Positions 7,121 to 13,659 of a stretch of DNA of 15,758 nucleotides are shown here, piece by piece. Each line of letters opens with the position of its first letter. Position 1 is the stretch's first letter. The translations under genes and the position numbers were made by a program. The stretch comes from an uncultured Acholeplasmatales bacterium (GTDB lineage Bacteria > Bacillota_I > Bacilli_A > ML615J-28 > CAG-698), in NCBI GenBank assembly GCA_937877075.1, contig CALEGD010000031.1, positions 1 through 15,758 of the forward strand. The letters run 5' to 3'. Under the pieces are notes generated by a model. The model worked only from the letters and a program-made list of their open reading frames with translations, had not been told where the DNA came from and made no database searches.

Positions 7121-7957
7121 ATGATTTTAAAAACAAGATATTCAAACCATCCTGAGGATGTAAAACTTTATACTACGGAAGAATTACGTGAACATTTCTT
7201 GATTGAAGAAGTCTTCCTAGCTGATGAAATTAACCTAGTTTATTCTCATAATGACAGAATAATTGCCGGCGGCGCGATGCCGGTAAATGAAGAACTTAAA
7301 CTCGCAAGCGCTAAAGAACTTGCCAGTAATTATTTCCTGGAACTCCGGGAAATGGGTGTTATCAATATTGGCGGTGACGGAATGATGGTTCTAGACGGTA
7401 AAGAATTTCAAATGAATTACCAAGACGGAATCTATGTTGGGCGCGGAACTAAGGAAGTTGTTTTCCGTTCCAAAGATCCGAATAAACCGGCAAAATTCTA
7501 TATTAATTCTTCTCCAGCTCATAAAGAGTATCCAACAGTTCATATTCCTTTAGAAAAAGCTAATAAGGTTGCTTTAGGAAATGATGATAATCTTAATAAA
7601 CGTGTTATTAATCAATATGTTCATCCGGCAGTCTGCCAGAGTTGTCAATTAGTTATGGGATTAACTATTTTAGCTCCTCAAAATGTTTGGAATACGATGC
7701 CAGCCCATACTCATGAAAGAAGAATGGAAGTTTACATTTACTTTAATCTTCCCGAAGATGATTATGTAGTCCATTTAATGGGTCAAGCCGATCAAACCAG
7801 ACATTTAATGGTTCGTAATGAACAAGCGGTTATATCACCGAGTTGGAGTATTCATGCCGGTGTTGCGACCAGAAATTATTGCTTCATTTGGGGAATGTGC
7901 GGCGAAAACCAAACATTCACCGATATGGACCATATCGATATGAAAGATCTAAAATAA
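7121..7957 (+). CDS. kduI: 5-keto-4-deoxyuronate isomerase (4-deoxy-L-threo-5-hexosulose-uronate ketol-isomerase)
   Basis: KduI converts 5-keto-4-deoxyuronate, formed from the unsaturated ends released by pectate and other uronate lyases, into 3-deoxy-D-glycero-2,5-hexodiulosonate. I choose ATG 7121: RBS AAGGAG (7107-7112, overlapping the kdgK stop) is eight bases away, while the in-frame GTG at 7112 lies on the RBS itself. This gives 278 residues, the usual length. The choice is supported by numbering: the zinc ligands fall at H196, H198, E203 (HTHERRME) and H245 (WSIHAGV), the same positions I recall for E. coli KduI. The cupin-type fold is expected. The product normally needs the reductase KduD to become KDG, and no kduD is in this window. 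The gene sits between kdgK and kdgA with gaps of about 10 bases, so it is co-transcribed and cytosolic. Confidence 0.95.
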   Translation: MILKTRYSNHPEDVKLYTTEELREHFLIEEVFLADEINLVYSHNDRIIAGGAMPVNEELKLASAKELASNYFLELREMGVINIGGDGMMVLDGKEFQMNYQDGIYVGRGTKEVVFRSKDPNKPAKFYINSSPAHKEYPTVHIPLEKANKVALGNDDNLNKRVINQYVHPAVCQSCQLVMGLTILAPQNVWNTMPAHTHERRMEVYIYFNLPEDDYVVHLMGQADQTRHLMVRNEQAVISPSWSIHAGVATRNYCFIWGMCGENQTFTDMDHIDMKDLK

Positions 7958-7966
7958 GAGGAAAAT

Positions 7967-8608
7967 ATGAAAAAGTTGAAAACTTTAAGTAGGATTATAG
8001 ATACGGGAATAGTAGCGGTAGTTAGAGCCAAAAATGAAGAGCAGGCTGAAAAAATCAGTGCTGCTTGCATTAAAGGTGGAATTTCATCAATCGAAATTAC
8101 TTTTACCGTTGAGGGTGCCGAAAATGTAATCCGAACATTAAGACAAAAATTTTCCAGTGAAGAATTAATAGTTGGAGCGGGAACTGTTCTTGATCCGGAA
8201 ACAGCTAGAATTGCCATTTTAAGCGGGGCGATGTTTATTGTTGGTCCAGCTTTTAATCCGGATGTGGCATCTCTTTGCAATCGATATCAAATTCCTTACA
8301 TCCCCGGTTGTATGACTATTAAGGAAATGATTACGGCAATGGAAGCCGGTGCCGATATTTTAAAAGTCTTTCCCGGAAGCGCCCTCGGTCCTAGTTTTGT
8401 AAAGGCAGTTAAAGGCCCTCTTCCCCAAGCTAACTTAATGCCAACCGGCGGTGTAAGTTTGGATAATGTTAAGGATTGGATTAAAAACGGTTGTGTTGCC
8501 GTCGGTGTCGGCGGTGAATTGACCGCACCTGCAAAAACCGGTGATTATGACCAAATTACTGTAATTGCCCAGAACTTTATTGAAGAAATAAAAAAAGCAA
8601 GAAATTAA
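7967..8608 (+). CDS. kdgA: KDPG / KHG aldolase (2-dehydro-3-deoxy-phosphogluconate aldolase)
   Basis: Class I aldolase of 213 residues that splits KDPG into pyruvate and glyceraldehyde-3-phosphate, the last step of the operon's pathway. The Schiff-base lysine is K133 in DILKVFPG, the same number as in the E. coli enzyme, and the catalytic glutamate is E43 in IEITF (E45 in E. coli). GAGTVLDPE, the phosphate-binding PTGGV and the C-terminal GVGGEL are also typical. ATG 7967 follows RBS GAGG, nine bases after the kduI stop. It is the last gene of the operon, and a strong terminator lies about 60 bases downstream. The final codons (NFIEEIKKARN) recur as a stray fragment at 12795-12831, which marks this 3' end as a recombination point. 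Product name certain; gene symbol by operon context (eda in enterics). Confidence 0.95.
   Translation: MKKLKTLSRIIDTGIVAVVRAKNEEQAEKISAACIKGGISSIEITFTVEGAENVIRTLRQKFSSEELIVGAGTVLDPETARIAILSGAMFIVGPAFNPDVASLCNRYQIPYIPGCMTIKEMITAMEAGADILKVFPGSALGPSFVKAVKGPLPQANLMPTGGVSLDNVKDWIKNGCVAVGVGGELTAPAKTGDYDQITVIAQNFIEEIKKARN
8571..8607 (+). repeat. kdgA 3'-end repeat, copy 1 (inside intact gene)
   Basis: The last 37 bases up to the stop of kdgA match 12795-12831 at 34 of 37 positions in direct orientation. The three differences are transitions: two silent (AAC/AAT, TTT/TTC) and one Arg-to-Lys. The two copies flank the large secreted-protein gene. Confidence 0.85.
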
Positions 8609-8670
8609 TGCTTTCTTATAATTAGTTAATACAAAATAATAGTATAAAATCATACTCAACAATTGTTTAG

Positions 8671-8717
8671 AAACTCCTAAAATAGATACTCAATGTCTAT
8701 TTTAGAAGTTTTTTTTT
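8671..8717 (+). terminator. Strong intrinsic terminator of the kdg operon
   Basis: Arms 8671-8686 and 8696-8711 (core CTAAAATAGA / TCTATTTTAG) pair over 16 positions with one mismatch around a nine-base loop, followed by an uninterrupted T-run to 8717. It separates the kdg operon from the secreted-protein gene. Confidence 0.88.
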
Positions 8718-8926
8718 ATAATTAAATACTTGTGAAAAGGAAGCAAGTTTATTTATCAAGAACAAATATCGCTTATGTTTTCGTATTATTAAGTGAATAG
8801 GGGGGTAGTATATGAGTTAGAGTTTTTTATACAACTTTTGTTATTGGGACTGATACTCTATAGCATTTTTTAATAGGTGTCACTATTTTGTTATGTTTAA
8901 AATTTTTATAAAAGGAAGGAGATTGT
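8718..8926 (+). other. Non-coding stretch between the kdg terminator and the secreted-protein gene; traces of a small hydrophobic peptide
   Basis: No intact gene is seen. A frame from GTG 8793 to TAA 8871 encodes about 26 residues with a hydrophobic core (FIQLLLLGLILYSIF), and a +1 shift continues with IGVTILLCLKFL, so a two-helix small membrane protein may have decayed here. A run of six G at 8800-8805 precedes a start-stop ATG AGT TAG at 8812-8820. No convincing sigma-A promoter for the downstream gene is visible: TTGTTA at 8838-8843 has no good -10 at the right distance. AAGGAG at 8916-8921 is the RBS of the next gene. Confidence 0.4.
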
Positions 8927-11900
8927 ATGAAAAAAGTTTTAACATCTATGTTTGTATTTGTACTTTCATTTATATTTATATTTACTATAAGTAATACGAA
9001 AGTTTCTGCATCGGTACCAGTAGATTTAGAAGCGAAGTCAATTAGTTTTACTGAAGATGATCTGTTTAGTTATATGGATGTGAATTATAATTTAAATGAT
9101 TATAAGAATTCTATTAATATCGATGAAGGTTTATTTGGGTGTACAATTTCTAATGAAAATGGTATGTATTATATTACTGGTGACGATCCTATTGTAAATA
9201 TTATTCCAAAAGAATATTTTTATATGTTAGGATCTCATACTTTTATAGGAAGAGAATATGGCTTTTTTATTAGAACAATTAATGAAGTATACCGTAATGA
9301 TTTGTATGAATTAGTAACTAGTACAAATTATCGTTCTTATGTAATTGTCTTCGATATAACAAATGATACAAATGTAATTAAAAATGTGGATAAAGCAATT
9401 TTCACAGTAACTAATCTATTTAGTTTGGAATTTATCACTATAAATCCAAATGAAAACACTTTCGGAAGATTGTCTGATATAAATGAAGCTGAGTATCCAA
9501 ATGATGCCGATGAATATCATAATCCAACAGGTTTTTTATATGTAGGAGATGAAAACTATTATGTTGTACCATTATTTGATTTAAAAAATAATGCTGAAAC
9601 AAATAGATATTATTTAAATGATATTAGTTTTGCAGGTACTTTACAAAACGAACAAGCGTATAATGAAATGGATGCAGCATATTCAGCAAAGGACGACAAA
9701 GGATCTTTCTTTACAGGACTTTATTATTTTTATGATGGAAAATATATTGTTGAAGGAAGTTGGGCAGATGTTGATTTCGGTGAAATAGTTGATATAATAT
9801 TAAGCAGATTTGTAGATACACTGTTTTCTAAAATTCCTGTTGCTGGAGATATTTTTTCTGTTGTAAAGGATGGATTTGAAATATTAGAAATTATTGATGA
9901 GGGTCTTAGTGATAAAGAGTATGATATTAATAACGAATCTTTACTTTCTAAAGAATATTATAGTCATAAAAATGAACAAGTGGACAATTATGGTTTCCTA
10001 ACAAAGTGTGCATATTTCGCTTTAATTTCAAATTCTGATTTAGCAATTCTTCATGAAAAGGATGATTATGCAAGAATAGAGTACAAGCTTGGTCATGGCG
10101 CATCTGAAGATGAAGAGGCAATTTATACAAGAATGAATAGTGAAATTGCTTTAAAGGTTGTTGATAGATATTGTAATGTTATATCAAGTGCAACAAGCAA
10201 AAATCAATTTTCTCTGAGAAAACCTGTATATGAAGAATTATCTTTTTTAAGTTATAATTCATTATATTTATTGGAAAACGGAACTAACTATTTTTCTTTT
10301 ACTCCTGATTATTCAGGTAAATATGAAATTAATGTAAATTCTACTTCTATTTTAAAAGTTTCTTTTGATGATTTAACTAATCTAGGGACAAGTGTTAGTT
10401 TAGAAAAAGTTTTAAATAAAGGAACTACATATTACTTTACAATTAAGAATATGTCAACAAATAGGATATGCCAAACATTCAACTTTGAAGTATCCGAAGA
10501 TGCATCAAATATATCAATTTCTAATAATAATAATTATTTAGTAAAATTAACTAACATTAGCGGATTTAAGAAAATATCATTTAGTAATACTAATGCAAAG
10601 GTTAAAATTCATAGTTCTAATTTTACTTTATTAAAAGAAAACGATACTAATTTAGCATATTATTTATTTACTGATAAACCTTATTACGTAGTAATCGAAA
10701 ATTACAGTTCGTCTAAAATAACTGGTGATTTATTGATCCAAATCGAAACATCATCAATTAGTTTTGATGAAACAACAAATATTAATGTTTCTAAGGGAGA
10801 TAAATTTTATTCCTTTACTTCTAATTCGTCAGTTAAGCATTCAGTGACTGTTTTTGATAATTCAACATCGGATTATACTTTTTCAGTGTATTCAAATAAC
10901 GGTATCATGTCACCAATTATATATTATGGTAGTAATTATATAAGATACGATTATAATTTTACATCTGGTAATACCTATTACATTGGATATGAAAATGCTT
11001 CATTGACAAATGGTAACATTTCTATAATCATTAAAACAGGTTCTAATATTTACAACTTTTATATTGATGGAGAACTTGTTACAGATGGAGAAGTATATTT
11101 AAAACAAGGACAATTCTTTGATGTTGAAGTAAAATTAAAAGATATAAAATTAGAGGATCCTGAATTTATATCAACTAGTAGCAACCATTTAAAATATATT
11201 GATGGAAAATTTCAGGTTTTACCCACAGCCCCAATTTCTAGTTCAAACTATTGTAAGATTGCTTTTATTGACCCCGAGGAAAAAGAGTTAGAGTTTGTTA
11301 CTTTAAAAATTATTCCTTCCTTTAACATAATACTAAGTCAATATACGACATATAGTAATATAGCTAATCGAATTAAATGGGAATTTGAATCGACATCACC
11401 GTATAATTCTGCTGATTTCGTTTTAAGACTAACATATCAAGATGGGACAATAAGAGAATTACCTGTAACAGCTCCTTCAGGAAATTGCTATGGATATGTG
11501 ACTGTTCCGCAAAATGGTACATCATCATCTGATGTGAGATATGGAGTTAATACAACCTGGGCAACTGTAGAAGTAAGTTCTGTTGATTTTTCACAAGGTT
11601 GGTTGAATCCCGATGAAGGTATAGAAAGATATCCAATGTCGTTAACAAATAGTTATCCTTACGCAAGCGTTTTATCAAATAAAGAATTTTTAATACCATC
11701 AGTTAATATCAATATGATGTTTGAAGGTGGAACAGGAACTTTATCAGATCCATACAAAATTATAAATTCATGGCAGTTAAACAATGTTCGATATATGACT
11801 AGATACGTTGTTAGTGAATCAGATTATATGGTTACTGATAATTTTGTAGTTATGAATTCAATCACAGTTAGTAATACGCAAGCTTTTGAACCGTTACCAA

Positions 11901-12694
11901 TTTTAAGTGGTTCTTTTAAAGGATATAATTCTCAATTAAAAAGTATTACTATTGGAAAGTTGGACACAGGAAACCAAAACTCTGGGTTATTTGGAATGAT
12001 TTGGAACGGAACTGTTGAACATATCTCTGTAAGAATTGATGGAGAGTCTTATCGTTATGGATATGGTACAGTTAAAAAAGGTGCAATTTGCGGTTATATG
12101 ATAGATGGGATAATTTCTAGTTGCGAAGCAAGAGGTAAGTTTGATATTAGTAGTAATAATCCTCTGTCTTCAAAAATTGGAGGTATTGTTGGGGAAGTTT
12201 CAAGAGGTACAATATCTAATTGTAAAAACTATATGACTATTTCTACATATGGTTGTGCTGGTGGTATTGTTGGAAAGTCATTTTATGCAACAATATATTC
12301 ATGTAAAAATTATGGCAATTTTAAGTTACAATATAATATTGGATCAGTTACAAAAGATATAGATAATCCTGCTATCGGCGGTATAGTTGGCTTCATGTAT
12401 AGTGGAACGACGGTATCGAGTTGCCATGTTGATTGTAATCTGTCTAGTAAAGAATTGATTGTTTATGAAGGAAGTTCTTGTAAAGATAAAGCTTTAAAGC
12501 CATGTTTAGGTCCAGTTGTAGGAAGAAATGTAAATGGTACAGTAACTAACAATTACATTATGCAAGGTATTAAAATCAATTCAGGTAGTTTACAGATATT
12601 TAAAGAGGGTGGATTTTTGGGTATAGGCGGCACAAAATATAATCAACTTGAGTATGTGGCTACAGGTACAAATCCTTGTGGAAGAGTAGGATAG
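8927..12694 (+). CDS. Very large secreted protein with beta-sandwich-like repeats and a GLUG-like beta-helix C-terminus
   Basis: A 1255-residue protein. ATG 8927 has RBS AAGGAG five bases upstream. Residues 1-28 are a signal peptide with likely cleavage after VSA. Residues of about 30-280 are an unrecognised mainly beta region. Around 286-325 lies an isolated amphipathic helix rich in hydrophobics (SKIPVAGDIFSVVKDGF). From about 450 to 700 are repeated units of the kind 'YFSFTPDYSGKYEI ... LNKGTTYYFTI', resembling bacterial pre-peptidase C-terminal beta-sandwich domains. From G934 (GGTGTLSDPYKI) to the end is a GLUG-like region with recurring GGIVG / ISNCKNYG units, probably a right-handed beta-helix. 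There is no LPXTG motif, lipobox or C-terminal membrane helix, so it is released or held non-covalently. Binding or adhesion is plausible; no catalytic motif is recognised. Its A/T-rich codon use and asparagine-rich composition differ from the kdg genes, and kdgA-tail repeats flank it. It appears to be monocistronic, with its own terminator. Confidence 0.85.
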   Translation: MKKVLTSMFVFVLSFIFIFTISNTKVSASVPVDLEAKSISFTEDDLFSYMDVNYNLNDYKNSINIDEGLFGCTISNENGMYYITGDDPIVNIIPKEYFYMLGSHTFIGREYGFFIRTINEVYRNDLYELVTSTNYRSYVIVFDITNDTNVIKNVDKAIFTVTNLFSLEFITINPNENTFGRLSDINEAEYPNDADEYHNPTGFLYVGDENYYVVPLFDLKNNAETNRYYLNDISFAGTLQNEQAYNEMDAAYSAKDDKGSFFTGLYYFYDGKYIVEGSWADVDFGEIVDIILSRFVDTLFSKIPVAGDIFSVVKDGFEILEIIDEGLSDKEYDINNESLLSKEYYSHKNEQVDNYGFLTKCAYFALISNSDLAILHEKDDYARIEYKLGHGASEDEEAIYTRMNSEIALKVVDRYCNVISSATSKNQFSLRKPVYEELSFLSYNSLYLLENGTNYFSFTPDYSGKYEINVNSTSILKVSFDDLTNLGTSVSLEKVLNKGTTYYFTIKNMSTNRICQTFNFEVSEDASNISISNNNNYLVKLTNISGFKKISFSNTNAKVKIHSSNFTLLKENDTNLAYYLFTDKPYYVVIENYSSSKITGDLLIQIETSSISFDETTNINVSKGDKFYSFTSNSSVKHSVTVFDNSTSDYTFSVYSNNGIMSPIIYYGSNYIRYDYNFTSGNTYYIGYENASLTNGNISIIIKTGSNIYNFYIDGELVTDGEVYLKQGQFFDVEVKLKDIKLEDPEFISTSSNHLKYIDGKFQVLPTAPISSSNYCKIAFIDPEEKELEFVTLKIIPSFNIILSQYTTYSNIANRIKWEFESTSPYNSADFVLRLTYQDGTIRELPVTAPSGNCYGYVTVPQNGTSSSDVRYGVNTTWATVEVSSVDFSQGWLNPDEGIERYPMSLTNSYPYASVLSNKEFLIPSVNINMMFEGGTGTLSDPYKIINSWQLNNVRYMTRYVVSESDYMVTDNFVVMNSITVSNTQAFEPLPILSGSFKGYNSQLKSITIGKLDTGNQNSGLFGMIWNGTVEHISVRIDGESYRYGYGTVKKGAICGYMIDGIISSCEARGKFDISSNNPLSSKIGGIVGEVSRGTISNCKNYMTISTYGCAGGIVGKSFYATIYSCKNYGNFKLQYNIGSVTKDIDNPAIGGIVGFMYSGTTVSSCHVDCNLSSKELIVYEGSSCKDKALKPCLGPVVGRNVNGTVTNNYIMQGIKINSGSLQIFKEGGFLGIGGTKYNQLEYVATGTNPCGRVG

Positions 12695-12744
12695 AATTTT
12701 GGTGGGTTTGAATACTATAGATAAAATATATTAAATCAAAAAGT

Positions 12745-12780
12745 AATGGTTTGATACAAATGTGTCAAGCCATTTTTCTT
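12745..12780 (+). terminator. Terminator of the large secreted-protein gene
   Basis: AATGGTTTGA (12745-12754) pairs with TCAAGCCATT (12765-12774) over ten positions with one G-U pair, then TTTTTCTT. It lies about 50 bases after the stop codon. Confidence 0.75.
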
Positions 12781-12794
12781 AGTTCTTATACCAA

Positions 12795-12832
12795 AGAATT
12801 TCATTGAAGAAATAAAAAAAGCAAAAAATTAG
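12795..12832 (+). pseudogene. Stray KDPG-aldolase C-terminal fragment (kdgA tail, copy 2)
   Basis: The frame reads NFIEEIKKAKN followed by TAG (12830-12832), against NFIEEIKKARN-stop in the intact kdgA. DNA identity is 34 of 37 in direct orientation; homology ends abruptly upstream, near 12794. It cannot be translated usefully: no start or RBS, and the secreted-protein terminator lies just upstream. It is either the original 3' end of kdgA displaced by an insertion, or the last remnant of a second aldolase gene. The silent differences fit divergence under coding constraint before it became a fragment. Confidence 0.75.
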
Positions 12833-12851
12833 GGTTAATCCCTAATTTTTT
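12823..12851 (+). terminator. Terminator at the stray kdgA tail
   Basis: AAAAAATTAGGG (12823-12834) and CCCTAATTTTTT (12840-12851) pair perfectly over 12 bases around a five-base loop, ending in a T-run. The stem includes the TAG stop of the kdgA fragment. By position it looks like the former native terminator of an aldolase gene. A closely similar hairpin lies at 13543-13566. Its symmetry lets it work in both directions. Confidence 0.8.
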
Positions 12852-12883
12852 ATCTTTAACTTCTAAAAGAATATAATAAAACT

Positions 12884-12912
12884 TTGACTACTTCAGATAA
12901 TTAATGTACAAT
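12884..12912 (+). promoter_or_regulatory. Promoter of the small lipoprotein gene
   Basis: TTGACT (12884-12889), 17 bases, TACAAT (12907-12912). A perfect TATAAT also occurs at 12913-12918 but is 23 bases from this -35. The leader to the ATG at 13057 would be about 140 bases. Confidence 0.55.
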
Positions 12913-13056
12913 TATAATATAGTAATTAATTTCTTTTAAAATATGTGAATATATCATTTTCTTATCTTCATCCATTCATAAAATTAGTATTAACATGATT
13001 AATAGATTTTTTTAAACCACAATAAATAAAAAATAAAAAACATCATGGAGGAAATA

Positions 13057-13479
13057 ATGAAGAAAGTATTTTTAATTTTGTTTGGTGTAGTCTTATCTTT
13101 TTATCTTTATGGATGTAATAGTGATGAACCTGATCAAGCAGTTTTGAGTTTTGATTACGGTCATAACATTACAGCAACGGAAACAGATTCAAGTGGTATT
13201 TTATTTGATAATGACGGTAATGAATTAGGAGAGTTTTATCTTCATGTAGGTACGGTAACGACCGATAATGATGGCGTTACAAGATTGGTCAATAACGAGA
13301 ATTATAGATTGACTATTGTATTAAAACCAAATATTAGTAGCGAGAATCTCAAGGTTTTTTATAATAATACTTTACTTGATCTGACTTCTTTTGATAGTGA
13401 ATATCATCAATATGACTTTGATTTTATAACAGGGTCAACTGAACATAATATCAAGATTGAAGGCCTTACAAAAGCTTGA
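13057..13479 (+). CDS. Small lipoprotein, function unknown
   Basis: A 140-residue predicted lipoprotein. The start is ATG 13057, six bases after GGAGG (13047-13051); the in-frame ATG at 13045 overlaps the RBS. Residues 1-19 are the signal sequence and LYGC puts the lipid-anchored cysteine at 20. The mature part is about 120 residues, acidic and rich in alternating hydrophobic and polar residues, probably one beta-sandwich domain ending in NIKIEGLTKA. I do not recognise a family. It stops at TGA, showing that TGA is not tryptophan here. It has its own promoter upstream and a terminator at 13543, so it is a single-gene unit; like the next gene it encodes a surface lipoprotein. Confidence 0.8.
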   Translation: MKKVFLILFGVVLSFYLYGCNSDEPDQAVLSFDYGHNITATETDSSGILFDNDGNELGEFYLHVGTVTTDNDGVTRLVNNENYRLTIVLKPNISSENLKVFYNNTLLDLTSFDSEYHQYDFDFITGSTEHNIKIEGLTKA

Positions 13480-13542
13480 TGTTTGAAAATGTGATAACTA
13501 AAAGCAATAGTATACATAAGTTTTTCAAAAAATAATATGAAG

Positions 13543-13566
13543 TTAGGGGTAATCCCTAATTTTTTT
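13543..13566 (+). terminator. Terminator after the small lipoprotein
   Basis: TTAGGG (13543-13548) and CCCTAA (13554-13559) pair around a short loop and are followed by a T-run to 13566. The sequence is nearly the same as the terminator at 12823-12851 (TTAGGG-GTAAT-CCCTAATTTTTT against TTAGGG-TTAAT-CCCTAATTTTTT). Confidence 0.75.
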
Positions 13567-13585
13567 AATTTATAAGATAAAACGC

Positions 13586-13614
13586 TTGCATTAGAAAAAG
13601 ACCTATGATATAAT
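13586..13614 (+). promoter_or_regulatory. Strong promoter of the multi-domain lipoprotein gene
   Basis: TTGCAT (13586-13591), 17 bases, perfect TATAAT (13609-13614), with TGA before it forming an extended -10. Transcription should begin near 13621, so a palindrome at 13630-13643 falls in the early transcribed region. Confidence 0.82.
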
Positions 13615-13629
13615 AAATCGAAAACAAAA

Positions 13630-13643
13630 TTTAAACGTTTCAA
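13630..13643. promoter_or_regulatory. LacI/CcpA-type operator candidate
   Basis: TTTAAACGTTTCAA has a perfect AAACGTTT core with the central CG typical of LacI-family operators. It fits only part of the Bacillus cre consensus, so a dedicated LacI-family sugar regulator is as likely as CcpA. It lies just downstream of a very strong promoter, fitting repression by roadblock until a sugar signal is present. Confidence 0.5.
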
Positions 13644-13659
13644 TTTTTAGGAGGAGAGA

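Larger units (their letters stand above)
12695..13056 (+). other. Intergenic stretch with two terminators, a kdgA tail fragment and a promoter
   Basis: This stretch has no intact gene. In order it holds the terminator of the large secreted protein (12745-12780), a stray copy of the kdgA 3' end (12795-12832), a second terminator formed around that fragment's stop (12823-12851), the promoter of the next lipoprotein (12884-12912), and about 140 bases of very AT-rich leader in which I see no structure. The leader ends in the GGAGG RBS at 13047-13051. Confidence 0.7.

Noticed and set aside
7876..8280. Minus-strand reading frame of 134 codons across the kduI/kdgA junction
   Set aside because: It is antisense to two certain genes with verified catalytic residues; a shadow frame.
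8641..8656. AGTAT/ATACT inverted repeat after kdgA
   Set aside because: Five-base AT-rich arms are expected by chance, and the real terminator is a few bases further on.
12884..12918. TTGACT with the perfect TATAAT at 12913 as promoter
   Set aside because: The 23-base spacing is too long; TACAAT at 12907 at 17 bases is preferred.
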